Both the position numbers and the translations under genes were made by a program. 6,033 bases of DNA from Verrucomicrobiota bacterium (GTDB lineage Bacteria > Verrucomicrobiota > Verrucomicrobiia > Chthoniobacterales > UBA10450): positions 1-6,033 of the forward strand of contig QHRI01000083.1 of NCBI GenBank assembly GCA_003221375.1, in the 5' to 3' direction. Positions 1 to 6,033 of this stretch are shown piece after piece (within the stretch, counting starts at the first letter, position 1; each line of letters opens with the position of its first letter). The notes below the pieces were generated by a model. It saw nothing but the letters and a program-made list of their open reading frames with translations. It made no database searches and was not told the origin of the DNA.

Positions 1-279
1 AACCTCAACGCCGCACCGGTCGCAGATAACGCCCTTATGCTTAATGCGTTTGTATTTTCCGCAGGAACATTCCCAATCGCGCGTGGGACCAAAAATGCGT
101 TCGCAGAAAAGGCCGCCCTTCTCCGGTTTAAAGGTCCGGTAATTAATTGTCTCGGGATTTTTGACTTCGCCTTTGCTCCACGAGCGCATCGTGTCACTCG
201 ACGCAACGCCAATCGCGACTTGATCAAAACCCACGGGCCTTTCTTCGCCCACTAATTCACGCCAGGAATGTTCGTTCAT
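1..279 (-). CDS. rpoC: DNA-directed RNA polymerase subunit beta', N-terminal part (runs off the window)
   Basis: This is the start of the largest catalytic subunit of RNA polymerase. Beta' forms the active-site cleft with beta in the cytoplasm. Only the first 93 codons are in the window, read from an ATG at 279-277 ([13 protein letters not shown]...), and the frame is open to base 1. The N-terminal clamp and zinc-binding region are visible. Residues 44-63 carry the conserved [14 protein letters not shown] block, and Cys71, Cys73, Cys86 and Cys89 form the CxC-x12-CxxC zinc site matching E. coli Cys70/72/85/88. The catalytic NADFDGD motif lies beyond the window. The gene starts 30 nt after the rpoB stop and has a modest Shine-Dalgarno match (GGAA), so it is almost certainly co-transcribed with rpoB. 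The sequence resembles chlamydial beta' closely (from memory). The identification is very secure. Confidence 0.98.
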   Translation of the reverse strand, partial: MNEHSWRELVGEERPVGFDQVAIGVASSDTMRSWSKGEVKNPETINYRTFKPEKGGLFCERIFGPTRDWECSCGKYKRIKHKGVICDRCGVEV

Positions 280-284
280 GTTTT

Positions 285-288
285 TTCC
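285..288 (-). promoter_or_regulatory. weak ribosome binding site of rpoC
   Basis: On the coding strand the 30-nt rpoB-rpoC gap ends in TTGGAAAAAAC directly before the rpoC ATG. The GGAA core sits 5 nt upstream of the start codon and is only a partial anti-Shine-Dalgarno match. The gap is strongly AT-rich and so probably unstructured, which would help ribosome loading. Translational coupling to rpoB termination is also plausible. Confidence 0.45.
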
Positions 289-309
289 AAATAATTTACA
301 ATTTAAAAA

Positions 310-3300
310 TTATGCGACGCTCTCAAGAAACGTAGGAGCCTGACCGCCGACTTTTACGTCGAGGCCCAGGCTCTGCATTTCCTTGATGAGAACGTTGAAA
401 GATTCAGGTGTGCCTGCTTCAAGTGAGTTATCACCCTTTACGATTGACTCATAAATCCGGGTCCGTCCCTGCACGTCGTCGGACTTAACTGTGAGCAGTT
501 CCTGCAAAGTGTAAGCGGCTCCGTACGCCTCCAATGCCCACACCTCCATTTCACCGAAACGCTGGCCACCGTATTGCGCCTTCCCGCCGAGCGGCTGTTG
601 AGTCACCAGTGAGTAAGGTCCAACCGCGCGAGCGTGAATCTTGTCCGCCACCAGGTGGCCGAGCTTCATCATATAGATGTAACCAACTACGACTTCCTGA
701 TCGAAAGGATCGCCGGTGCGTCCGTCGAAAAGCTTGGCCTTGCCACTTTCCTGCACCCAGGTGAACCCATCCTTCTTCCGGGCATCCTGCAAGTATTCGC
801 GAATTTGCTTTTCCTTAATTCCGTCGAACACCGGGGTCGCGACTGTGAATCCTAACGCTTTCGCAGCAACGCCCAGGTGTGTTTCCAAAACCTGTCCCAC
901 GTTCATGCGGCTCGGCACGCCCAAGGGGTTAAGCACAATTTCAACCGGTGTTCCATCTGCGAGGAAAGGCATGTCTTCTTCAGGCACGATCCGCGCGACA
1001 ACGCCTTTATTTCCATGGCGCCCGGCCATCTTGTCGCCGACGCTTAGTTTGCGCTTGCTAGCGATGTAAACCTTGACCTGCTTGATGATTCCCGGGTCGA
1101 TATCGTCACCGCTTTCCACGCGATCCATGGCGCGATCGCGTTCCAGTTCGAGCTCGGCGAACTTGTGCTCATACGCGCCAATGATTTCCCGGATTTTATT
1201 GCGAATCGGACTTGGATCGATCTCGATGTGATCGTGCGCCGTCGCCAACTTTCGCAAGAGCGTTTTGGTGATCTTGCGATTGGCCGGAATTATGATCTCG
1301 CCGTTCTTCGCGTTTACGACATCGAGAGGAACTTTTTCGCCGAGCAGGACGTTCGAAAGCGAATCAGTCAATTGCTCGACCAGGGCGTCTTTCTTACGTT
1401 TATGCTCTTCGCTGATGGTTTTGAGTTGTCGTCTGGTTTCCGCCGGAGTGAGTTTTTCGCGGGAAACTTCGCGACGGGACGAGACCTTTACATCCATCAC
1501 AATTCCGTACGTACCTGAAGGAACAGTGAGCGAAGTGTCCTTCACGTCGGCTGCTTTCTCGCCAAAAATTGCGCGCAGCAGGCGTTCTTCCGGCGCTAAT
1601 TCGGTTTCACTCTTTGGTGTAATCTTACCAACCAGGATGTCGCCCGGCTTCACTTCCGCACCCACCCGTACGACCCCATCGGGTCCCAGATTGCGGAGAG
1701 CTTCTTCGCTGACATTGGGAATGTCGCGCGTAATTTCCTCCGGTCCAAGCTTGGTATCGCGCGCACCGATCTCGAATTCATCGATGTGAATGGAAGTATA
1801 GATGTCCTCCTTGACCACTTTCTCGGAGATCATGATGGCATCTTCGAAGTTATATCCATTCCAAGGCATGAATGCGACGAGCACATTGCGCCCCAATGCG
1901 AGCTCGCCCTGATTGGTGTTTGGACCATCAGCGATGACCTGACCGCGTTTCACATGCTGACCTTTGTGCACAATCGGCTTCTGGTTCACGCACGTGCCGG
2001 CATTTGACCGCATAAATTTGCGGAGCTCATAAACGTGAATTCCAGCCTCCGGATCGGTCTTGAGCTTCTTCTTACTCTCAGGGAGATGACCATCCTTGGT
2101 GACGATGATTTGCTCCGCCGTCACCGAAGCGACCTTGCCACTCTCGGTCGCCAGAACAACCGCGTGAGAATCTCGCGCGACCTTATCTTCCAGCCCAGTG
2201 CCCACGAGCGGCGCCTCGGAAACAACGAGAGGAACGCCCTGGCGTTGCATGTTGGAGCCCATCAGCGCCCGGTTTGCGTCGTCGTGTTCCAGGAACGGAA
2301 TAAGGCCCGCCGCCACCGACACAAGCTGTTTCGGCGAGACATCCATGTAATTCACCTTGGAAGGATCAACTTCCAGAAAGTCGCCGCGGTAGCGCACAGA
2401 GACTTTCTCACCCGTGAAATGTCCGCGCCCGTCTACAGGCGCATTGGCTTGCGCCACGAGAAAATTCTCCTCGCGATCGGCGGTAAGATATTCGATCTGA
2501 TCGGTCACGCGGCCCTTTTCCACTTTGCGATAGGGTGTCTCGATGAAACCAAACTCATTGATGCGCGCGAAAGTGCTCATCGAGCTAATCAGGCCGATGT
2601 TTGGGCCTTCCGGCGTCTCAATGGGACAAATGCGTCCGTAATGAGAGGGGTGAACGTCGCGCACCTCGAACCCGGCCCGTTCTCGGCTGAGACCACCCGG
2701 ACCAAGAGCCGACAAACGACGCTTGTGCGTCAACTCTGCAAGTGGATTCGTTTGATCCATGAACTGCGAAAGCTGTGATCGGCCAAAGAAATCGCGAATA
2801 ACCGCACTAAGCGCCTTTGGATTGATAAGCTTCTGGGGCGTCATGCCATCCACGTTGATGTCGAACAGAGTCATGCGCTCCTTGACCAGACGCTCCGTGC
2901 GAGCGAGACCGACACGGCACTGGTTCGCTAGCAATTCACCAACAGTACGGACGCGGCGGCTACCCAAGTGATCAATATCATCGAGAGTGCCTTCACCTCG
3001 TCGCAGGTTGATCAGGTATTTGATCGCAGCAATAAAATCTTTGTCCGTTAGGATCCGCTCCGTAGAATCAACGTTGATCCCAAGTTTTTGATTAATCTTG
3101 TAGCGACCGACGCGGCCAAGGTCGTATTTCTTTGGATCGAAAAAGAGCCTTTTCAGCAAGGCGCGCGCATTGGCCACAGTCGGCGGATCGCCAGGGCGAA
3201 GACGCCGGTAAATATCCTTTAGCGCTTCTTCCTGATCGTGCGCAGGGTCTTTTCGAAGGGCCTTCACGACGGTATCATCGTTAGAAATGTCGATGACTTT

Positions 3301-4104
3301 CACCTCATGAATCTTGAGTGCCATGATCTGTCGGACAGTCGCCAGAGTAAGCGGTTCGAAGGCACGCGCCACCGTGACCTCGCCGTCACGGATCTCTGCC
3401 GTCAGGACCTTGGTGGCCAGCTTCTCTTCGTCGAGTTTATCGCTCAGCTTCAGCGTCTCGATGTTGTAAAAGAGTTTGATGACTTCTTCGTCCGAGCCGT
3501 AACCGAGCGCTCGCAAAAATGTAGTCGCAAGAAACTTCCGCCGTCGCTTGCGTCGGTCGAGATAAATGTAAAGAAGGTCAGCCGTATCAAACTGGACCTC
3601 AATCCATGACCCGCGATCGGGAATGATTCGGAAACTATACAGCACCTTGCCGTTTACGTGGATGGTAGATTCAAAGGCAATCCCCGGAGAGCGGTGCAAT
3701 TGGCTTACTACTACGCGTTCTGCGCCATTAATAACGAAGGTCCCTTGGGGAGTCATTAACGGGATTTCGCCCATATAGACTTTTTCTTCCTTCGTGCCTT
3801 TTTCTTCGCGCAATTGGAACGTCACATGCAAAGGCGCGCTGTAGGTCTGTCCTTCGCGCTGCGCCTCCAGCGCGGCCAATTTCGGCTCGCCGATTTCATA
3901 GTGACTGAAATCAAGCACCGCCTTTTCGTCATAGCTCTCGATTGGGAAGACTTCTTTAAAAACAGCCTGAAGTCCCTGATTTTTCCGCTTGGAAAAAGGG
4001 ACATCTTTCTGAAGAAAATCAACGTACGAATTGGCCTGAACCTCAATTAGATTCGGCGGTTCGATCCCTTCCTTGATGCTTCCAAAGTAAATACGTTCGG
4101 ACAT
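310..4104 (-). CDS. rpoB: DNA-directed RNA polymerase subunit beta (complete)
   Basis: This is the second-largest RNA polymerase subunit, which builds the active centre with beta' and holds the rifampicin pocket. The protein is 1264 aa, between the Thermus (about 1119) and E. coli (1342) proteins. Landmarks in order: protrusion block [21 protein letters not shown] (121-141), basic DRRKRRRKF (183-191), RLRPGDPPT (301-309), rifampicin region from G441 to L467 followed by [32 protein letters not shown] (494-505), FEDA with Glu754-Asp755, [12 protein letters not shown] (1023-1034) with Lys1025 and Lys1033 matching E. coli Lys1065/Lys1073, and the C-terminal clamp [20 protein letters not shown] (1173-1192). 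A charged helical insert spans about 875-1010. The start is fixed because TGA and TAG lie in frame 3 and 6 nt upstream of the ATG. No Shine-Dalgarno site precedes it; the nearest purine run, GAGG, is 21 nt away. The gene follows rplL after a 326-nt structured gap and precedes rpoC. Confidence 0.99.
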   Translation of the reverse strand: MSERIYFGSIKEGIEPPNLIEVQANSYVDFLQKDVPFSKRKNQGLQAVFKEVFPIESYDEKAVLDFSHYEIGEPKLAALEAQREGQTYSAPLHVTFQLREEKGTKEEKVYMGEIPLMTPQGTFVINGAERVVVSQLHRSPGIAFESTIHVNGKVLYSFRIIPDRGSWIEVQFDTADLLYIYLDRRKRRRKFLATTFLRALGYGSDEEVIKLFYNIETLKLSDKLDEEKLATKVLTAEIRDGEVTVARAFEPLTLATVRQIMALKIHEVKVIDISNDDTVVKALRKDPAHDQEEALKDIYRRLRPGDPPTVANARALLKRLFFDPKKYDLGRVGRYKINQKLGINVDSTERILTDKDFIAAIKYLINLRRGEGTLDDIDHLGSRRVRTVGELLANQCRVGLARTERLVKERMTLFDINVDGMTPQKLINPKALSAVIRDFFGRSQLSQFMDQTNPLAELTHKRRLSALGPGGLSRERAGFEVRDVHPSHYGRICPIETPEGPNIGLISSMSTFARINEFGFIETPYRKVEKGRVTDQIEYLTADREENFLVAQANAPVDGRGHFTGEKVSVRYRGDFLEVDPSKVNYMDVSPKQLVSVAAGLIPFLEHDDANRALMGSNMQRQGVPLVVSEAPLVGTGLEDKVARDSHAVVLATESGKVASVTAEQIIVTKDGHLPESKKKLKTDPEAGIHVYELRKFMRSNAGTCVNQKPIVHKGQHVKRGQVIADGPNTNQGELALGRNVLVAFMPWNGYNFEDAIMISEKVVKEDIYTSIHIDEFEIGARDTKLGPEEITRDIPNVSEEALRNLGPDGVVRVGAEVKPGDILVGKITPKSETELAPEERLLRAIFGEKAADVKDTSLTVPSGTYGIVMDVKVSSRREVSREKLTPAETRRQLKTISEEHKRKKDALVEQLTDSLSNVLLGEKVPLDVVNAKNGEIIIPANRKITKTLLRKLATAHDHIEIDPSPIRNKIREIIGAYEHKFAELELERDRAMDRVESGDDIDPGIIKQVKVYIASKRKLSVGDKMAGRHGNKGVVARIVPEEDMPFLADGTPVEIVLNPLGVPSRMNVGQVLETHLGVAAKALGFTVATPVFDGIKEKQIREYLQDARKKDGFTWVQESGKAKLFDGRTGDPFDQEVVVGYIYMMKLGHLVADKIHARAVGPYSLVTQQPLGGKAQYGGQRFGEMEVWALEAYGAAYTLQELLTVKSDDVQGRTRIYESIVKGDNSLEAGTPESFNVLIKEMQSLGLDVKVGGQAPTFLESVA

Positions 4105-4195
4105 AAATCACTAGCCAAGAGTTAGCCTCGCTACGTCCACGCACCACTCGTGAACGAAACGGGCAAGGTTTTAGGGGCTCAGCAACGAGCGAAGG

Positions 4196-4260
4196 GCACA
4201 AAAATGCCTCCAAGATGGCAGTTTGTCAAATTGACCACCATCTTGCTGCCGTTCTTGTGC
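4196..4260 (-). promoter_or_regulatory. nested 65-nt stem-loop in the rplL-rpoB leader
   Basis: In the transcript, GCACAA (4260-4255) can pair with TTGTGC (4201-4196). Inside a symmetric 9+9 internal loop, CAAGATGG (4245-4238) pairs perfectly with CCATCTTG (4218-4211). The apex adds GTCA/TGAC around a three-base loop. Three nested perfect stems of 6, 8 and 4 bp in correct order are unlikely to arise by chance in a gap this short. The position between rplL and rpoB recalls the E. coli RNase III processing and attenuation site. An alternative fold is a short TGCC/GGCA stem followed by five U residues. Function is not shown; confidence refers to the structure being real. Confidence 0.5.
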
Positions 4261-4308
4261 TTTGCCGTTGAGCGCCGGGTTAAAAATAAGTTCTGCCTGC
4301 CTGCTTCT

Positions 4309-4343
4309 AAACAGAAAAGGATAATCGTATAAAATTTCTGTTT
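4309..4343 (-). repeat. 9-bp inverted repeat with AT-rich 17-nt loop
   Basis: On the coding strand AAACAGAAA (4343-4335) is followed after 17 nt by TTTCTGTTT (4317-4309). The stem is A/U-rich and its RNA form would be only moderately stable. The loop holds TATACGATTAT, which vaguely resembles a sigma-70 -10 box, so the element could mark an internal promoter rather than an RNA hairpin. No U tract follows the stem. I cannot decide between these from sequence. Confidence 0.35.
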
Positions 4344-4374
4344 CGCAAGGAAAATGTGCCTGGATCGTCTACGT

Positions 4375-4397
4375 CCATCCATCTCAATCGTGGATGG
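4375..4397 (-). repeat. 7-bp hairpin downstream of rplL (second of a tandem pair)
   Basis: The transcript segment CCATCCA (4397-4391) pairs perfectly with TGGATGG (4381-4375) around a 9-nt loop. It starts 5 nt after the first post-rplL hairpin. No U tract follows (the next bases are ACGTAGACG), so it does not look like an intrinsic terminator. It may protect or mark the 3' end of a processed rplJL message; this is inference. Confidence 0.4.
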
Positions 4398-4402
4398 CGA
4401 CA

Positions 4403-4427
4403 GACGACGGCAATCTGACGAGTCGTC
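4403..4427 (-). repeat. 6-bp inverted repeat immediately after the rplL stop codon
   Basis: GACGAC (4427-4422) pairs with GTCGTC (4408-4403) across a 13-nt loop, beginning 3 nt after the rplL TAG. A competing shorter form exists within it, since bases 4417-4427 are themselves a near-palindrome (GACGA-G-TCGTC on the plus strand). With the adjacent 4397-4375 hairpin it forms a tandem pair directly behind rplL. No terminator U run is present. Confidence 0.3.
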
Positions 4428-4430
4428 GTG

Positions 4431-4823
4431 CTATTTAATCTCGACCTTTGCGCCAGCGGCCTCGATCTTTTTCTTGATCTCGTCCGCCTCCTCCTTTGTC
4501 ACACCTTCCTTGATTGTCTTGGGAGCGCCTTCCACGAGCGCCTTGGCTTCCGCGAGGCCGAGTCCCGGCACCGCACCACGAACCTCCTTGATCACAGCAA
4601 TCTTATTCGAGCCCATCTCTTTCAAGATCACGTCAAAGGTAGTTTTCTCTTCCGCAGCAGGAGCTGCCGCTCCGCCGGCCGCGCCCGCGGCCGGACCTGT
4701 CGCTACCGCCACCGGGGCGGCTGCGCTTACACCCCATTTTTCTTCCAATTGCTTGACTAACCCAGCAATCTCCAGCACCGACAGGCCGCTGAGCTGCTCC
4801 ACCAATTTATCTGTATCTGCCAT
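4431..4823 (-). CDS. rplL: 50S ribosomal protein L7/L12
   Basis: L7/L12 is the multicopy stalk protein that recruits translational GTPases (EF-Tu, EF-G, IF2) to the ribosome. The protein is 130 aa, a little longer than E. coli's 120. Residues 1-32 ([20 protein letters not shown]...) are the dimerising N-terminal domain that docks on L10. Residues 33-58 are an Ala/Gly/Pro hinge. Residues 59-130 are the factor-binding domain ([13 protein letters not shown] ... [20 protein letters not shown]). The factor-contact helix reads [19 protein letters not shown] (76-94), one residue longer than E. coli's VIKAVRGATGLGLKEAK at the RGA-GLGL turn. An ATG at 4823 with GGAGG 9 nt upstream makes the start certain. 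It is the only gene in the window with a strong Shine-Dalgarno site, which fits the multiple copies of L12 per ribosome. It lies 118 nt after rplJ. Confidence 0.98.
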   Translation of the reverse strand: MADTDKLVEQLSGLSVLEIAGLVKQLEEKWGVSAAAPVAVATGPAAGAAGGAAAPAAEEKTTFDVILKEMGSNKIAVIKEVRGAVPGLGLAEAKALVEGAPKTIKEGVTKEEADEIKKKIEAAGAKVEIK

Positions 4824-4832
4824 TTCTTATTT

Positions 4833-4837
4833 CCTCC
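4833..4837 (-). promoter_or_regulatory. strong ribosome binding site of rplL
   Basis: The coding strand reads TTGGAGGAAATAAGAA before the ATG. GGAGG is a perfect anti-Shine-Dalgarno match with 9 nt to the start codon. The following spacer is A-rich and likely unstructured. The starts of rplJ and rpoB in this window lack a comparable site and rpoC has only GGAA. Extra translation initiation on rplL would help supply L12 in excess over L10. Confidence 0.85.
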
Positions 4838-4846
4838 AATTGCCGA

Positions 4847-4864
4847 TCCCGAAAGCTTTCGGGA
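4847..4864 (-). repeat. perfect 18-bp palindrome just upstream of the rplL Shine-Dalgarno site
   Basis: TCCCGAAAGCTTTCGGGA reads the same on both strands. In RNA it folds to a 7-bp stem with an AGCU tetraloop, ending 9 nt before GGAGG of rplL. A perfect 18-bp palindrome is very unlikely by chance in a 118-nt gap. It could be an mRNA hairpin that keeps the rplL ribosome site open or acts as a processing barrier, a dimeric-protein site, or one copy of a dispersed intergenic palindrome family. No U tract follows, so it is not a standard terminator. Confidence 0.75.
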
Positions 4865-4870
4865 AATTAA

Positions 4871-4924
4871 GGCCAATAGCCACTGGCCCGGACAGTTTTC
4901 TTTTCACTTCCCGACCCGCCAGTG
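4871..4924 (-). promoter_or_regulatory. two mutually exclusive stems in the rplJ-rplL gap
   Basis: In the transcript, CACTGGC (4924-4918) is complementary to GCCAGTG (4887-4881). The latter segment also belongs to a compact hairpin, GGCCA (4888-4884) with TGGCC (4875-4871), extended inward by a G-U and a U-A pair. Both stems cannot form together. Competing stems upstream of a strong ribosome site are the layout of an RNA switch or attenuator, but each stem is only 5-7 bp and may be chance. No known riboswitch class is recognised. Confidence 0.35.
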
Positions 4925-4941
4925 CGAGCCGAAAATCTATC

Positions 4942-5475
4942 TTACGCAGTCGCCTGCGCGACCGCGCCCTCCTTTTCTGCCTTCGCTTTCAATAGCCGTG
5001 CCAACGCAGAGCCTGGTTCATTCAGCAAGCGCACCAGGCGCGTTGCGGGAGCCAAGAGCAGTCCCAGAAATTGTCCCTGTAAAACTTCGCGCGCCGGGAG
5101 GTCGGCCAGTTTTTCCAGTTCCGCAGCGGACAGGATGGCCCGGTCAACAAAGCCGATCTTCAGTGTCGCGATTTTGAATTCAGTCGCAAACGTCTTAAAA
5201 ATCTTAGCCACGGGCGCCACGTCGTTCTCGCCTGTAACGACCGCTGTCTGACCGGTCAGAGTTTCACCCGCATCAGGAAAACCAGAATCGGTCATCGCTC
5301 GTTTCAAAAAATTATTCTTCACCACGTGCAGTTCTGCGCCCATTGGAGCCAGCCGATTACGCAACTCGCTAAAATCGCCCACCTTCATGCGCTGGTAATC
5401 GGTTACGAGCACGAAAGGAGAGCGCTTCAACTTGTCGGAAAGATCGGAAACGATGCTGGTTTTTTCTGGTCTCAT
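4942..5475 (-). CDS. rplJ: 50S ribosomal protein L10
   Basis: L10 anchors the stalk: its N-terminal domain binds 23S rRNA with L11, and its C-terminal helix carries the L7/L12 dimers. The protein is 177 aa, a typical length. Residues 20-61 show the family pattern (FVLVTDYQRMKVGDFSELRNRL ... ELHVVKNNFLKRAM). Residues 126-141 (LPAREVLQGQFLGLLL) are the conserved end of the globular domain. Residues 143-166 form the predicted L12-binding helix, and the tail is Ala/Lys/Glu-rich. The ATG at 5475 is the only standard start in frame after the rplA stop. The 27-nt gap has no Shine-Dalgarno site, so translation probably depends on coupling to rplA. The frame is the same as rplA, separated by the rplA TAA and nine sense codons. 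There is no room for an E. coli-type L10 autoregulatory leader. Confidence 0.98.
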   Translation of the reverse strand: MRPEKTSIVSDLSDKLKRSPFVLVTDYQRMKVGDFSELRNRLAPMGAELHVVKNNFLKRAMTDSGFPDAGETLTGQTAVVTGENDVAPVAKIFKTFATEFKIATLKIGFVDRAILSAAELEKLADLPAREVLQGQFLGLLLAPATRLVRLLNEPGSALARLLKAKAEKEGAVAQATA

Positions 5476-5502
5476 CTTGTTTCGATAATTGAGTCGCTCA
5501 GA

Positions 5503-6033
5503 TTACACATTCAGATACGGGGCTGGATCAACGCGGACTCCGGGGGACATGGTCGCACTGATTGTCATGCCTTCAAGGTACCGCCCTTTGGCGCTGGCGG
5601 GACGAGCTCGAACCACTGCCTCGATGACTGCGTTTCCATTTGCCACTAGGGCATTCTCCTCAAATGAAAATTTTCCGACAGGCACCGCCACGTTACCGTT
5701 TTTATCCAGTTTAAACTCCACGCGGCCCGCCTTAACTTCCTGGACCGCTTTGGCAGTGTCGTCCGTTACCGTCCCCGTCCGCGGATTCGGCATCAGTCCG
5801 CGCGGCCCCAGAACTTTCCCCAGCTTTCGCACCTCCGCCATCGCTCCCGGCGTCGCAATCGCAACATCAAAATCCTGAAAACCTTCCTGGCACTTCTGGA
5901 TTAAATCCTTCATCCCAACAAATTCCGCGCCCGCTTCCTTGGCTGCCTGTGCCGCCTGGCCTTCGGCAAAAACCAGGACACGAACCTGTTTGCCGCTGCC
6001 ATGTGGAAGAGGACAAGTTCCTCGAACCATCTG
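5503..6033 (-). CDS. rplA: 50S ribosomal protein L1 (5' end outside the window)
   Basis: L1 forms the mobile L1 stalk at the ribosomal E site and in many bacteria represses its own operon by binding the rplK leader mRNA. The C-terminal 176 residues are visible; about 55 N-terminal residues are missing, judging by alignment to the E. coli protein from memory. The visible part begins [15 protein letters not shown], which is the conserved RG-x-LPHG-x-G block. The L1 signature [18 protein letters not shown] is at visible residues 72-89. The last third ([14 protein letters not shown] ... [21 protein letters not shown]) closes domain I. A Met lies at 6030, but it is internal: the VRG block follows it directly and the frame is open to the window edge, so it should not be taken as the start. 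rplK is expected just beyond. The gene ends 27 nt before rplJ. Confidence 0.97.
   Translation of the reverse strand, partial: QMVRGTCPLPHGSGKQVRVLVFAEGQAAQAAKEAGAEFVGMKDLIQKCQEGFQDFDVAIATPGAMAEVRKLGKVLGPRGLMPNPRTGTVTDDTAKAVQEVKAGRVEFKLDKNGNVAVPVGKFSFEENALVANGNAVIEAVVRARPASAKGRYLEGMTISATMSPGVRVDPAPYLNV

Larger units (their letters stand above)
4105..4430 (-). other. rplL-rpoB intercistronic region with several RNA hairpins
   Basis: This is the only stretch above 300 bases without a gene. I see no convincing coding sequence in it. Read in transcription order it holds two hairpins just after the rplL stop (4427-4403 and 4397-4375), a 9-bp stem around an AT-rich loop (4343-4309), a short GCAG tandem run (4304-4293), a nested 65-nt stem-loop (4260-4196) and about 90 nt with no obvious structure before rpoB. 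None of the stems is followed directly by a good U tract, so none is a clear intrinsic terminator. In E. coli the equivalent gap is also a few hundred bases and holds a partial terminator and an RNase III cleavage site that set the ratio of ribosomal protein to polymerase expression. A similar role here is inference from position. Confidence 0.7.

Noticed and set aside
1265..1789. A 174-codon open frame on the plus strand
   Set aside because: It is antisense to rpoB, Ser/Arg-rich and without recognisable motifs; a shadow frame.
2035..2778. A 247-codon open frame on the plus strand
   Set aside because: It lies entirely antisense to the conserved core of rpoB, and its translation (many His and Arg, no recognisable domain) looks like a shadow of rpoB codon usage.
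4293..4304. Tandem GCAG run (three units on the coding strand)
   Set aside because: Too short to call a microsatellite or protein-binding array.
4321..4348. Candidate sigma-70 promoter for rpoB: TTGCGA, 16 nt, GATTAT
   Set aside because: Each box matches only 4 of 6 consensus bases and the spacing is not optimal. An AT-rich stretch readily gives such matches, so it is not listed as a feature.
4131..4377. Direct 9-bp repeat CTACGTCCA at 4131-4139 and 4369-4377, which could be read as a target duplication around an insertion
   Set aside because: A 9-bp match somewhere in a 326-nt gap is not rare, and the bounded segment shows no terminal inverted repeats or transposase remnant.
4179..4382. 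A 67-codon open frame on the minus strand in the rplL-rpoB gap
   Set aside because: It has no ribosome site, overlaps the predicted hairpins, and its translation shows no known motif. Chance is the simplest explanation.
4354..4995. A 213-codon open frame on the plus strand across rplL and part of rplJ
   Set aside because: It is antisense to two certain ribosomal protein genes. Its low-complexity Ala/Pro/Ser part mirrors the Ala/Gly hinge codons of L7/L12.
6028..6030. ATG that could be taken as the start of rplA
   Set aside because: The frame continues to the window edge, and the VRG-x-LPHG block right after it is internal in L1, so the true start lies upstream of the window.

Overview
The window is a slice of the conserved bacterial rplK-rplA-rplJ-rplL-rpoB-rpoC cluster. 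Every gene is on the minus strand, so transcription runs from high to low coordinates. In transcription order it holds rplA (ribosomal protein L1, start outside the window), rplJ (L10), rplL (L7/L12), rpoB (RNA polymerase beta, complete at 1264 aa) and rpoC (beta', first 93 codons only). I see no rRNA, tRNA, mobile element, CRISPR array or defence gene.

The organism is most likely a member of the PVC group, probably Verrucomicrobiota. From memory of family sequences, the beta' N-terminus ([21 protein letters not shown], then a CxC...CxxC zinc site) and the basic DRRKRRRKF stretch of beta look much more like chlamydial than proteobacterial RNA polymerase. The base composition and alanine-rich proteins do not fit Chlamydia itself. 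This placement is inference and needs a tree.

Layout: 6033-5503 rplA; a 27-nt gap; 5475-4942 rplJ; a 118-nt structured gap; 4823-4431 rplL; a 326-nt gap with several hairpins; 4104-310 rpoB; a 30-nt AT-rich gap; 279-1 rpoC. Together the genes make three proteins of the ribosomal L1 stalk and L10/L12 stalk, plus the two large catalytic subunits of RNA polymerase. This couples translation and transcription capacity in one transcription unit.

The coding regions are ordinary and intact. The interest lies in the gaps. The rplA-rplJ gap is too short for the L10-binding leader known from E. coli. The rplJ-rplL gap has a perfect 18-bp palindrome just before the only strong Shine-Dalgarno site in the window, plus two stems that compete for the same segment. 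The rplL-rpoB gap has two tandem hairpins after the rplL stop, a 9-bp stem, and a 65-nt nested stem-loop. These are candidates for the elements that raise L12 output relative to L10 and set rpoBC output, but no function is shown by sequence alone. I found no convincing evidence of a wholly new system.
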